Shown in pieces: positions 14,900 through 22,975 of a stretch of 42,467 nucleotides of DNA. Origin of the DNA: Isoptericola sp042668085 (GTDB lineage: Bacteria; Actinomycetota; Actinomycetes; Actinomycetales; Cellulomonadaceae); NCBI RefSeq assembly GCF_042668085.1, contig NZ_JBHVBO010000021.1, positions 1-42,467 of the forward strand, given 5' to 3'. Position 1 is the stretch's first letter. Every line of letters starts with the position of its first letter. A model generated the notes under the pieces. The model was not told the DNA's origin, ran no database searches, and was given only the letters and a program-made list of their open reading frames with translations. A program made the translations under genes and the position numbers.

Positions 14900-15514
14900 T
14901 CACAGCGCCAGCGAGACCCCCGACCGGGACGTGGCGAACAGCCCGTCCGCGCCCTGGAGCGTGAGCGCCGGGACCGGCGCCGCGGCGAGGTCGGACGGCC
15001 GGTAGCGCTTGAGGTCGCCGCGGTAGACGACGGTGCCAGGCACGTCCAGCAGCGTCTGCGGTCGCACCTTCCAGCGCGGGAGGCCCAGGTCGCAGACCCC
15101 CGCGTCGCGCAGCACGTGGTAGACGAACTCGGAGCAGAAGAACCGCCGGTCGTCCTCGGACCCGCGGCCGAGCAGCCCGGTCACGAGGCCGGGGGCGTTG
15201 TAGGCGTAGGTGTGGCTGTCGAGCAGGAACTCCGCGACGCGCGCGCCGACGGCGTCCCGCTGGCGGGCCGTCACGGGGACCTCGAGGACGACGCCCGGCA
15301 GGCGGTCCATCCCCCGGTACAGGTCGTCGTCGAGCCGCTCGCGCTTGAAGCAGCCGACGAACGGGTTGGACGCGCGACGGCGCCCGAAGCTGAACATGAG
15401 CTCGAGGTCGGCGTCGAGGGCCAGGGCCGCGTGCGTGTACTCGTCCCGCGTCGCGAGGCGGATCGTCCGCGACAGGACGGTGCTGCTGCGGGACAGGACC
15501 ACGTAGATGCTCAC
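14900..15514 (-). CDS. Permuted papain-like (YiiX/NlpC-P60 type) cysteine hydrolase
   Basis: A 204-residue protein. The catalytic order is permuted: histidine in EYTHAALALD near residue 28 comes before cysteine in RRFFCSEFVYHVLRDAG near residue 127. YAYNAPGLVTGLL and PQTLLDVPG are typical of circularly permuted NlpC/P60 hydrolases (YiiX-like). No signal peptide or membrane segment is evident, so it is probably cytoplasmic. Members hydrolyse amide or thioester bonds in peptides or lipids; the substrate here is unknown. The GTG at 15514 was preferred over a GTG three codons upstream because TACGGT lies exactly 7 nt before it and the protein then starts SIYVVLSRSS. Confidence 0.72.
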   Translation of the reverse strand: MSIYVVLSRSSTVLSRTIRLATRDEYTHAALALDADLELMFSFGRRRASNPFVGCFKRERLDDDLYRGMDRLPGVVLEVPVTARQRDAVGARVAEFLLDSHTYAYNAPGLVTGLLGRGSEDDRRFFCSEFVYHVLRDAGVCDLGLPRWKVRPQTLLDVPGTVVYRGDLKRYRPSDLAAAPVPALTLQGADGLFATSRSGVSLAL

Positions 15515-15521
15515 GGCGGTC

Positions 15522-15527
15522 ACCGTA
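15522..15527 (-). promoter_or_regulatory. Leaderless -10 element of the papain-like gene
   Basis: TACGGT on the minus strand, 7 nt before the GTG at 15514. Confidence 0.45.
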
Positions 15528-15708
15528 CCGTCCCGCGGGCCCCGTCCGGCCAGGTCAACGACGAGATCAGGGTGAAACTCAGGGGCGCCTCAGGGTGTTC
15601 GGGGGACAACCCCCGCGGGACGTCCTCCGATCAGTTCCGTCCCGGCGCGGGGTCCACCCCTCGAGGGCCGGCCCCCGCCGGCCGCTTCCCCGGCCCGAGG
15701 AGTCCCCC

Positions 15709-16092
15709 GTGATCACCGTGCAGCGTGGCTTCAGCAGCTTCTCCGTCGACGACCTCGACGCCGTCGAGTCGTTCTACCGGGACGTCGTGGGGCTTCCCGT
15801 GAAGCGCACGCCCATGGGGCTCGAGCTGGACGTCACCGGCGGCCCCGCCGTCTTCGTGTACCCGAAGGGCGACGCCCACGAGCCTGCGAGCCACACCGTG
15901 CTCAACCTCGTCGTGCCCGACGTCGCGGCCGCTGCGGCCCAGCTGCACGCCGCCGGCGTCGACCTCGTGCGCTACCCCGGTTTCGCGCAGGACGCAGACG
16001 GCGTGGTGCGCAGCGACGACCCGCGCCAGGGCCCGACGATCGCGTGGTTCCGCGACCCCGCGCGCAACGTCGTCGCGCTCATCGAGGCGTGA
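15709..16092 (+). CDS. VOC (glyoxalase/bleomycin-resistance/dioxygenase) family protein
   Basis: A 127-residue single vicinal-oxygen-chelate domain. FSSFSVDDLDAVESFYRDVVGLPVKRTPMGLELDV begins the first beta-alpha-beta-beta-beta unit and IAWFRDPARNVVALIE ends the second. The canonical metal ligands are hard to place: SFSVDD has no His, while a His is present in ASHTVLN. The function could therefore be binding or catalysis. A GTG start (VITVQRG) is preceded by CGAGGAG. It ends 4 bp from the convergent hypothetical gene. Confidence 0.82.
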   Translation: MITVQRGFSSFSVDDLDAVESFYRDVVGLPVKRTPMGLELDVTGGPAVFVYPKGDAHEPASHTVLNLVVPDVAAAAAQLHAAGVDLVRYPGFAQDADGVVRSDDPRQGPTIAWFRDPARNVVALIEA

Positions 16093-16096
16093 GCGG

Positions 16097-17227
16097 TCAC
16101 CCCGTGCCGAACGCCCGGCGCAGCATGCCGACCCCGATGCCGAACGGGCCGAAGGCGACGATCGCGATGCCGGCGCCGGACCCGACGTCGCCGAGCACGG
16201 CCGTCCGCACACCCCAGAGCATCCCGGCCAGGCCCGCCACCGCCAGGACGGCGCACACCACGACCGACGCGACCCAGGCGACGCCCCGTCGAGGCGGCTC
16301 CCACGGCATCCTGCCGGGCGGCCGACCTGCCCTGCCGCCCAGCGCGAGCGCACGCTCGTAGAGGTACCACCGGTCGGCGTCGTGGAGGTGGAGCCACCCC
16401 GCCGACGCGGGCCGGTCGCCGAGCGCGCGGAAGTGCGGGGCGGCGTGCGCGTGCTCGCCGGCGACCGAGAACAGGAACACGAGCTGGGAGTGCACCACCG
16501 GGTCCCACGCGCCCGGCGCGTGGGACGGGTGCAGCACGGACCCCTCGGCGGCACGCCGCACCGCCGGGAGCGTCGCGACGATCGGGTCGGGCCGGCGCTC
16601 CGCGACGAACCGTTCGATCACCACGGCAGCGAGCACGGCCCGTCCGGGCGAGCCGTCAGGGGCCGCCGCGGCGCACTCGGCCGCGAACTCCTCGGCGGCA
16701 CCCCAGCTCCCGCCCCACTTCGGCAGCAGGTGCTGCAGGTACTCCAGCTGCGCGGGGAAGTGGTCGGGCACCCGCCGCGCCACCTGGTCGTAGCGACGAC
16801 TGGCCTCCGGCTGCCCGAGCTCGAGCCCGAGCGCCGTCCGCAGCGAGATCTCCCAGGCCGGCACGTACCCGGGTTCCCGAGCGAGCACGACCTGGAGCCG
16901 GTCTTCCGCACGCACCAGCAGCCCGTGGAACTCGCGCGCCTGACGCCGGGAGACGGTGTCCCCGGTGCCCGAGCCGCGGGCCTGCCAGGCCAGGACGGTC
17001 TCGCGAGCCGCGAGCGTCGTGCCCGCCAGCGCGTCGGACGGGTCCGCCTCCACCAGCCGGCGCAGCCACTTCTCGACACCGGACAGCTCCGCGAGGCGGG
17101 CGACGGACCACGACAGCTCGGCCAGGTCGGCCCCGGCCAGGACGGCGCGCACGCCCGGCCAGTCGCCGCGACGCGCGGCGGCCTGCAGGCCGGGACGTGC
17201 GTGGATCCACGGATCGAACGTGAGCAT
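16097..17227 (-). CDS. Hypothetical helical-repeat protein with C-terminal membrane anchor
   Basis: A 376-residue protein that I do not recognise with certainty. Residues 1-300 are alpha-helical with TPR-like spacing (LQAAARRGDWPGVRAVLAGAD, AWEISLRTALGLELGQPEAS, LEYLQHLLPKWGGSWGAAEEF). The PKWGGS stretch recalls DUF4034-type proteins, but that is tentative. Two hydrophobic segments close the protein (about 325-347, WVASVVVCAVLAVAGLAGML, and 353-370), so the helical domain should be tethered to the membrane and face the cytoplasm. It follows hisS by 35 bp on the same strand and is probably co-transcribed. The ATG at 17227 was chosen as the first after the hisS stop. Confidence 0.7.
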   Translation of the reverse strand: MLTFDPWIHARPGLQAAARRGDWPGVRAVLAGADLAELSWSVARLAELSGVEKWLRRLVEADPSDALAGTTLAARETVLAWQARGSGTGDTVSRRQAREFHGLLVRAEDRLQVVLAREPGYVPAWEISLRTALGLELGQPEASRRYDQVARRVPDHFPAQLEYLQHLLPKWGGSWGAAEEFAAECAAAAPDGSPGRAVLAAVVIERFVAERRPDPIVATLPAVRRAAEGSVLHPSHAPGAWDPVVHSQLVFLFSVAGEHAHAAPHFRALGDRPASAGWLHLHDADRWYLYERALALGGRAGRPPGRMPWEPPRRGVAWVASVVVCAVLAVAGLAGMLWGVRTAVLGDVGSGAGIAIVAFGPFGIGVGMLRRAFGTG

Positions 17228-17262
17228 CCCGCCCGCCCGCGTGCGGACGGCCGTCCCGCGCG

Positions 17263-18666
17263 TCACTCCGCGGCGGCCGGCACGACTCGCGGGAGCCGGT
17301 CCTCGGCGGGCGGTGCCCACGACGCGGCGTCGGCGTCCACCTGCTCGCCGGAGCGGATGTCCTTCACCTGGCCGACCAGCACCTCCGGCTCGGCGCCGTC
17401 CTCGCCGGGCTGGGCCGGGAACCACACGAACGGGATGCCTCGCCGGTCGGCGACCTTGATCTGCTTGCCGAACTTCGCCGCGGTCGGCGCGACGTCGACC
17501 GGGATCCCCCGCGCGCGGAGCGCCGCGGCGACCGCGTCGGACCGGTCCCGGTGGGCCTCGTCGGTGACCGCGACGAGCACGGCCGTGGGCACGCCGCGCG
17601 TCGCCGCGACCAGCCCGGCGGACAGGAGTCGGGAGACGAGGCGGGAGACGCCGATGGACAGGCCGACGCCCGGGTAGGTGTTCTTGCCGTCCGAGGCGAG
17701 GGTGTCGTAGCGCCCGCCCGAGCAGATCGAGCCGAGCTGCTCGTGCCCCACGAGCACGGTCTCGTAGACCGACCCGGTGTAGTAGTCGAGGCCGCGCGCG
17801 ATCTTCAGGTCCGCGACGACGACGCCGGGCGCGCGGCGCGCGGCCGACTCGACCAGCGCGGCGAGCTCGCCCAGGCCCGTCTCGAGCAGGTCCGTGACCG
17901 CGCCGTAGGACGCCGCGAGCGCACGGACGCGGTCCACCACGGTCGTGTCCGTGCCCGAGATCGCGGCGAGCTCGAGGCAAGCCTTGGCCTGCTCCGGCGT
18001 GGCGCCCTGCTCCGCCTGCAGCAGCTCCGCGACGGCGTCCGGGCCGATCTTGTCGAGCTTGTCGACCTGGCGCAGCACGCCCTCGACGTCGTCGAGCCCG
18101 AGCCCGCGGTAGAACCCCTCCGCGACCTTCCGGTTGTTCACGAGGATGCGGACCTCGGGCACCCCGACGTCGCGCAGCGCGCCGAGCGCCTCGGCCATGA
18201 CCAGCGGAAGCTCGACCTCGTAGTGGTAGGGCAGCTCGCCCGCGCCGACGACGTCGATGTCGGCCTGCACGAACTCGCGGAAGCGGCCGTCCTGGGGGCG
18301 CTCGCCGCGCCACACCTTCTGGATCTGGTAGCGCTTGAACGGGAAGGCGAGACGGCCGGCGTTCTCGAGCACGTAGCGCGCGAACGGGACGGTGAGGTCG
18401 AAGTGCAGGCCGAGCTGCTTCTCCGACCGGTCGCCGCTGGTCCCCTCGGCGCCCGGCTCCTCCTGCAGCCGGCGCAGCACGTAGACCTCCTTGGAGGTCT
18501 CCCCCTTGCGCAGCAGCTGGTCGAGCGGCTCCACCGCCCTCGTCTCGATGCCGGCGAACCCGTGCAGCTCGAACGTGCGCCGCAGCGTGTCGAGGACGTG
18601 CTGCTCGACGACGCGACCGTCGGGGAGCCATTCGGGGAAGCCGGAGAGCGGGGTGGGGCGTGCCAT
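17263..18666 (-). CDS. hisS: Histidine--tRNA ligase
   Basis: Class II synthetase of 467 residues that charges tRNA-His. Motif 2 is the region YQIQKVWRGERPQDGRFREFVQADID; the HisRS-specific ARGLDYYTGSVYE loop, the GGRYD motif and a C-terminal anticodon-binding domain (AVLVAVTDEAHRDRSDAVAAALRARGIPVDV) are all present. FDLTVPFARY is the normal substrate-binding stretch. The second of two close ATGs was chosen because the first leaves almost no space after the GGGAAG ribosome binding site. It lies 74 bp after the MBL-hydrolase gene, the usual MBL-hisS pair of actinobacteria. Confidence 0.97.
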   Translation of the reverse strand: MARPTPLSGFPEWLPDGRVVEQHVLDTLRRTFELHGFAGIETRAVEPLDQLLRKGETSKEVYVLRRLQEEPGAEGTSGDRSEKQLGLHFDLTVPFARYVLENAGRLAFPFKRYQIQKVWRGERPQDGRFREFVQADIDVVGAGELPYHYEVELPLVMAEALGALRDVGVPEVRILVNNRKVAEGFYRGLGLDDVEGVLRQVDKLDKIGPDAVAELLQAEQGATPEQAKACLELAAISGTDTTVVDRVRALAASYGAVTDLLETGLGELAALVESAARRAPGVVVADLKIARGLDYYTGSVYETVLVGHEQLGSICSGGRYDTLASDGKNTYPGVGLSIGVSRLVSRLLSAGLVAATRGVPTAVLVAVTDEAHRDRSDAVAAALRARGIPVDVAPTAAKFGKQIKVADRRGIPFVWFPAQPGEDGAEPEVLVGQVKDIRSGEQVDADAASWAPPAEDRLPRVVPAAAE

Positions 18667-18740
18667 GGGCCTCATCTTCCCAGACGCCGGCGCCGCCGCG
18701 GGACCCGTCCCACCGCCGCCGGTGCCCGGGCCGGGCAGGA

Positions 18741-19496
18741 TCAGCGCAGGTGCGGGCGCAGGTACGGGTTGCCCGCCAGCTCGCGGCCGACGGTGGTGGC
18801 CGGGCCGTGCCCGGGCACGACGCCGAGGTCCGGGTCGAGCCGCCCCACGACGTCGCGCAGCGTGCGCGCCATCGTCGCGGCGTCGCCGCCCGGCAGGTCG
18901 GTGCGTCCCACCCCGCCCGCGAAGAGCACGTCCCCCGTGAGGACCACACCGGTCCCGCCGCCGGCGTCGCGGGCGGGCTCCTCGGCGACGAGGAGCGTCG
19001 AGCCCTCCGTGTGTCCCGGCGCGTGCCGCGTCCGCAGCCGCACCGTGCCCGCGACGAGCTCGCCCGTGCCGTCCGGGCCGAGGTCGAGCGGCTCGACGAC
19101 GCCGGGGGCGCGGTAGTCCTCGGCCCTCCGGCCCGTGCCTGCGAGCGCCTGGGCGAGGGCCCCGCTGACGCCGGGGTCCGCGCCGTCCCGTGCCCCGGCG
19201 AGCCCGAGCGTGCCGAACGGGTCCGCGAGCCGGTACACGTCCGCGGGATGGATCCGCAGGGGCACGTCGTACCGCTCGCAGAGCGCCGCGGCGTCCCAGG
19301 TGTGGTCCACGTGCCCGTGGGTGGCGACGACGGCGCGTGGCACCAGGCCCCGCTCGGCGACCAGGCGCTCGACCTCGGGGGCCACGCCCGCGCCGGCGTC
19401 CACGACCACGCAGTCCGCGTCCCGGCCGTCGGGGCCGGCGACCACGACGCAGCAGTTGGTGGCGAAGACGGGGGCGACGACGACGAGGATCTGCAC
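18741..19496 (-). CDS. MBL-fold hydrolase (glyoxalase II-like)
   Basis: A 251-residue metallo-beta-lactamase-fold protein. The dinuclear metal ligands are ATHGHVDHTWD (HxHxDH), APGHTEGST, GDVLFAGGVGRTDLPGG and the final VPGHGPATT. GRTDLPGG is characteristic of glyoxalase II/persulfide-dioxygenase-like enzymes, so a thioester or persulfide substrate is plausible but not proven. A GTG start is indicated by the leaderless TAGCGT element 6 nt upstream. It forms a unit with hisS, and its promoter abuts the 12-bp repeat array at 19511-19570. Confidence 0.85.
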   Translation of the reverse strand: MQILVVVAPVFATNCCVVVAGPDGRDADCVVVDAGAGVAPEVERLVAERGLVPRAVVATHGHVDHTWDAAALCERYDVPLRIHPADVYRLADPFGTLGLAGARDGADPGVSGALAQALAGTGRRAEDYRAPGVVEPLDLGPDGTGELVAGTVRLRTRHAPGHTEGSTLLVAEEPARDAGGGTGVVLTGDVLFAGGVGRTDLPGGDAATMARTLRDVVGRLDPDLGVVPGHGPATTVGRELAGNPYLRPHLR

Positions 19497-19502
19497 GGCG
19501 CC

Positions 19503-19508
19503 ACGCTA
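19503..19508 (-). promoter_or_regulatory. Leaderless -10 element of the MBL-hydrolase gene
   Basis: TAGCGT on the minus strand, followed by 6 nt (ggcgcc) and the GTG. The -35 region would fall inside the tandem repeat just upstream. Confidence 0.5.
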
Positions 19509-19510
19509 AC

Positions 19511-19570
19511 GGTCGGCGTCGTGGTCGGCGTCGTGGTCGGCGTCGTGGTCAGGGTCGTGGTCGGCATCGT
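19511..19570. repeat. 12-bp tandem repeat (GGTCGGCGTCGT)n
   Basis: Three perfect copies of GGTCGGCGTCGT followed by two variants (ggtcagggtcgt, ggtcggcatcgt), then a degenerate G/T-rich tail. It lies in the divergent gap between the MBL hydrolase and the peptidyl-prolyl isomerase and overlaps the expected -35 region of the former. It shares the 12-bp period and a GTGGTC hexamer with the array at 8338-8430. Confidence 0.9.
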
Positions 19571-19617
19571 GGTGGTGGTCCCGCCCGGGTAGCGGATGTG
19601 ACCTGCGTCCCGCGCCC

Positions 19618-19623
19618 TAGACT
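19618..19623 (+). promoter_or_regulatory. Predicted -10 element of the PPIase operon
   Basis: TAGACT, giving a leader of about 50 nt that includes the GAGGAGG ribosome binding site of the PPIase gene. Confidence 0.4.
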
Positions 19624-19682
19624 GTCCCCCGCGCGCGGAACTTCCCGTGCGGCGACGGGGACGAGTCGAGGAGGTCCGCGCG

Positions 19683-20465
19683 TTGGCGGCCACCAAGCGC
19701 GAGCGGGAGTACGCCCGCAAGCGGCAGGAGAAGTGGGAGCAGCGGCAGGCGCAGGCGCGCGCCCGGCGGCAGCGGACGGCGGCGATCGTGGCGATCGTCG
19801 CGGTGCTCGCGCTGGTGGGCGGCGGGTTCGTCGTCGCGAACCTGGGCGGTGGCGCGAACCCGGCGGCATCCTCGACGCAGGCCGCCGGCGACTGCCCGAC
19901 CCCGGAGATCGGCGCCCGCTCCGGCGGGGACCTGCCCGACCCGTCGGCCGCCCACGACCGCACGTGGACCGCCACCGTCGACCTGTGCGCGGGCGGCACG
20001 GAGACAGACCTCGTCCTGGAGCTCGACGGCGCCGCCGCCCCGCAGGCCGTCGCGAGCTTCGTGTCCCTCGCGGACCGGGGCTACTACGACGACACCTCGT
20101 GCCACCGCCTCACCACCCAGGGCATCTACGTCCTGCAGTGCGGCGACCCCACGGGGACCGGGACCGGTGACCCCGGCTACGCGTACGGCCCGATCGAGAA
20201 CGCCCCGAAGGACGACGTGTACCCCGCGGGGACCGTCGCGATGGCCCGCCAGCGCGACGACGGCGAGTCGATGGGCTCGCAGTTCTTCATCGTGTACCAG
20301 GATTCGACCATCCCGTCCGACACCGCGGGCGGGTACACGGTGCTCGGCACCGTCACGTCCGGCCTGGACGCCGTCCAGGCAGTCGCTGACGCGGGCGTCG
20401 AGGGAGGGACCGGCGACGGTTCCCCCACGAGCCCCGTCATCATCGAAGGAGTGGAGACCCAGTGA
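19683..20465 (+). CDS. Membrane-anchored cyclophilin-type peptidyl-prolyl isomerase
   Basis: A 260-residue protein. A charged cytoplasmic N-terminus (ATKREREYARKRQEKWEQRQ) precedes one transmembrane helix (about 34-54, AAIVAIVAVLALVGGGFVVA), and an extracytoplasmic cyclophilin domain follows (VASFVSLADRGYYDDTSCHR, VAMARQRDDGESMGSQFFIVYQDS, GYTVLGTVTSGLDAV). It probably assists folding of exported proteins. A TTG start was chosen because GAGGAGG lies 7-8 nt upstream and the resulting N-terminus matches the family. The stop overlaps the GTG of the DUF349 gene by 4 nt. Confidence 0.88.
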   Translation: MAATKREREYARKRQEKWEQRQAQARARRQRTAAIVAIVAVLALVGGGFVVANLGGGANPAASSTQAAGDCPTPEIGARSGGDLPDPSAAHDRTWTATVDLCAGGTETDLVLELDGAAAPQAVASFVSLADRGYYDDTSCHRLTTQGIYVLQCGDPTGTGTGDPGYAYGPIENAPKDDVYPAGTVAMARQRDDGESMGSQFFIVYQDSTIPSDTAGGYTVLGTVTSGLDAVQAVADAGVEGGTGDGSPTSPVIIEGVETQ

Positions 20466-22210
20466 GCGAGAGCACCCCCGGCTCGACCGGCCCCGAGGAG
20501 ACCCCGGCCGGCACCGAGGAGACGGCCGAGACTCCATCGCAGACGACCCCGGACGAGGCGACCCCGCCGGTTCCCGCGGCCGACCCGCAGCCGGCCGCGG
20601 CCGAGGCCCCGGAGACGACGACGGAGACGGCTCCCCCGTCCGAGCCCACCGAGGACGCTCCGGCGCCCGAGGCGGCCGACCAGCCCGCGGACGCCGCCGC
20701 TCCGGCCGCCCCTGCCGCCGAGTCCACGCCGACGGTAGAGACCGCGCCCGAGCCCTCGGCCACGCCTCCCGCACCGGCCACGTCTGCCACACCGGCCGTG
20801 CCGAAGCCGGCCGCCGTGCCGAAGCCGCCCCGCCCGGGCGCGCCGAAGCCGTCGGCGCTGCGGCGCCCGGCCGCGCCCACGCCGGCGGACGTCCCCGCGG
20901 CCGAGCCCACCACGCCGGTGGCCCCTGTGCCGCCCGCGCTGGACGCCGCCGCGGCTGCCGCCGCCGAGGCCTTCGGCCGCGTGGACGACGACGGCACGGT
21001 GTTCGTCCGGGAGGTCGCCGGCGAGCGCCAGGTCGGCCAGTTCCCCGGCGTGTCCGCGTCGGAGGCGATGAGCCTCTACGTGCGCCGCTACCTCGACCTG
21101 GACGCCAAGGTCGCGCTGTTCGAGACCCGCCTGGACAGCGCCGACCTGTCGGTGCGGGAGATCGACCAGACCCTCGCGAAGCTCGCGGAGGAGACGGGCG
21201 AGCCCGCCGCCGTCGGCGACCTGGACGCCCTGCGGGCCCGGGTCGAGGGCCTCCGGGCGCGAGCGGCGGAGCGTCGTGCCGCGCTCGAGCAGGAGCGCGC
21301 CGCCGCGAAGGCCGAGGCCGTCGCCGCCCGCACCGCGATCGTCGAGGCCGCGGAGAAGATCGCCGCCACGGATCCCGCCAAGATGCAGTGGCGCCCGGCC
21401 GGCGAGGAGCTGCGCGCCCTCCTGGACCGCTGGAAGGAGGCGCAGCGCACCGGGCCGCGCATCGACCGCCCCTCCGAGGAGGCGCTCTGGAAGCGGTTCA
21501 GCCACGCCCGCACCGCGTTCGACCGGGAGCGGCGCCACTTCTTCGCCGACCTCGAGCAGCGCAACTCGGCCGCCAAGGCGGCCAAGGAGAAGCTGGTCGC
21601 CGAGGCGGAGGCCCTCCAGACCAGCACCGACTGGGGAGCGACCGCCGCCGCCTACCGCGACCTCATGGCGCGGTGGAAGGCCGCCGGGCGCGCCAGCCGC
21701 AAGGACGACGACGCGCTCTGGTCCCGGTTCCGGGCCGCGCAGGACGCGTTCTTCGGCGCCCGCGACGCCGAGAACGCGGCGATCGACGCCGAGTACGGGC
21801 AGAACCTCGAGGTCAAGGAGGCGCTGCTCGTCGAGGCGGAGGCTCTCCTGCCCGTCAAGGACCTGGCCGCCGCGAAGGAGAAGCTGCGCGACATCCAGGA
21901 CCGCTGGGAGGAGGCCGGCAAGGTGCCGCGCGCCGACATCCAGCGGGTCGAGGGTCGCATGCGCGCCGTCGAGACCGCGGTCCGGGGCGCCGAGCAGGCC
22001 CGCTGGGACCGCACCAACCCCGAGACCCGCGCGCGGGCCGAGGGCGCCGCGGCACAGCTCGAGGCGGCCATCGAGGGGCTCGAGCGCGACCTCGCCGAGG
22101 CGCGCGAGTCGGGTAACGCGCGACGCGTCGAGGAGGCCGAGACGGCGCTCGCCGCGCGGCGAGCCTGGCTCGAGCAGGTCGTCCGCGCCGCGGAGGACAC
22201 CCGCGGCTGA
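20462..22210 (+). CDS. DUF349 domain-containing protein
   Basis: A 582-residue cytoplasmic protein. Residues 1 to about 165 are low-complexity Pro/Ala/Glu/Thr (probably disordered). The remainder is helical with at least three DUF349 repeats, for example MQWRPAGEELRALLDRWKEA, TDWGATAAAYRDLMARWKAAG and KDLAAAKEKLRDIQDRWEEAG. The C-terminus is a predicted coiled coil. The molecular role of DUF349 proteins in actinobacteria is not established. A GTG start overlaps the PPIase stop (GTGA) with GGAGTGGAG upstream, so the two are translationally coupled, a conserved actinobacterial pair. Confidence 0.88.
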   Translation: MSESTPGSTGPEETPAGTEETAETPSQTTPDEATPPVPAADPQPAAAEAPETTTETAPPSEPTEDAPAPEAADQPADAAAPAAPAAESTPTVETAPEPSATPPAPATSATPAVPKPAAVPKPPRPGAPKPSALRRPAAPTPADVPAAEPTTPVAPVPPALDAAAAAAAEAFGRVDDDGTVFVREVAGERQVGQFPGVSASEAMSLYVRRYLDLDAKVALFETRLDSADLSVREIDQTLAKLAEETGEPAAVGDLDALRARVEGLRARAAERRAALEQERAAAKAEAVAARTAIVEAAEKIAATDPAKMQWRPAGEELRALLDRWKEAQRTGPRIDRPSEEALWKRFSHARTAFDRERRHFFADLEQRNSAAKAAKEKLVAEAEALQTSTDWGATAAAYRDLMARWKAAGRASRKDDDALWSRFRAAQDAFFGARDAENAAIDAEYGQNLEVKEALLVEAEALLPVKDLAAAKEKLRDIQDRWEEAGKVPRADIQRVEGRMRAVETAVRGAEQARWDRTNPETRARAEGAAAQLEAAIEGLERDLAEARESGNARRVEEAETALAARRAWLEQVVRAAEDTRG

Positions 22211-22265
22211 CGGCGCACGGCCGCGACCGTCCACAGGCGGCCCACCGCAGGGGCTCACGACCGGA

Positions 22266-22271
22266 TAGTTT
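22266..22271 (+). promoter_or_regulatory. Leaderless -10 element of the AbiEi-like gene
   Basis: TAGTTT followed by 7 nt (ccgcgtc) and the GTG at 22279. Confidence 0.5.
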
Positions 22272-22278
22272 CCGCGTC

Positions 22279-22965
22279 GTGAGCCCCTTCGTCGTCCTCC
22301 CCGTGCCGCCCGCAGCGCCCGCCGGCCGCCGTCACCAGGGCATCGCCCCGCCGCGACGGCTCGGTGACCTCCTCACGGCGCCGGACCGCCGGTACGGTCC
22401 CCTGGTGCGCCCCGAGGACGTCGGCGGGCGCGCGGCGTGGGACGTCCTCGTGCGCGACGGCGCCCTCGAGGTGGTGCGGGGCGACGCGGCCGTCGTCGCC
22501 GGCACGGTCGTGACTCCTCTGCTGCGGGCGGCGCTGCTGGCGGGGTCGTTGCCCGCGGGGGCCGTGGCCGCCGGCCGCACGGCGGCGTGGGTGCACGCCG
22601 GCCGGGCGGCGGGCGCGCGCTCCGCCGACCCTCTCGACGTCGCCTACGCGGCCGGCGGGCACCGGCCCGAGCTCTGGGGCGCCGGGCTCGTGTGGCAGGC
22701 GCCCCTGCTGCGCGGCGACGTCGTCGAGCTGGCCGGGACGCGCGTGACCGCACCGCTGCGGACGGTCGTCGACGTGGCGGTGCACGTCCCGGACGAGGAT
22801 GACGCGGCCCGGCTCGCGCGCGTCGTGGCGGACTCCTGCCGCCTCGCCCTCACGGACGCGGCCGCGCTGCTGGAGCGCCGGGCCCGCGTCGTGGGGCGTC
22901 CGCGGGCCCGCCGGGTGCTGTCCCGTGCCGCCGGCCTCCGTGCGGCGCCCGCCGCCCTGCCCTAG
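22279..22965 (+). CDS. AbiEi-like winged-helix protein (orphan)
   Basis: A 228-residue protein. The layout resembles actinobacterial AbiEi-type antitoxin-like proteins: an N-terminal part with PLVRPEDVGGRAAWDVLVRDGALEVVRGDAAVV (winged-helix-like), then RAALLAGSLPAGAVAAGRTAAWVHAG, and TRVTAPLRTVVDVAVHVP, where RTVVD is a recurring motif. No AbiEii nucleotidyltransferase partner follows; the next gene is a LigD-type polymerase. It may be a stand-alone transcriptional regulator rather than an antitoxin. The identification rests on motif pattern only. Confidence 0.6.
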   Translation: MSPFVVLPVPPAAPAGRRHQGIAPPRRLGDLLTAPDRRYGPLVRPEDVGGRAAWDVLVRDGALEVVRGDAAVVAGTVVTPLLRAALLAGSLPAGAVAAGRTAAWVHAGRAAGARSADPLDVAYAAGGHRPELWGAGLVWQAPLLRGDVVELAGTRVTAPLRTVVDVAVHVPDEDDAARLARVVADSCRLALTDAAALLERRARVVGRPRARRVLSRAAGLRAAPAALP

Positions 22966-22968
22966 GTT
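22963..22968 (+). promoter_or_regulatory. Leaderless -10 element of the primase-polymerase gene
   Basis: TAGGTT overlaps the TAG stop of the AbiEi-like gene and is followed by 7 nt (gagccgc) and the ATG at 22976. The polymerase gene is therefore predicted to have its own leaderless transcript. Confidence 0.55.
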
Positions 22969-22975
22969 GAGCCGC

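Noticed and set aside
17228..19999. Long minus-strand frame joining the hypothetical gene to regions upstream of hisS
   Set aside because: The upstream portion is an out-of-frame shadow of hisS and the MBL hydrolase; the real gene starts at 17227.
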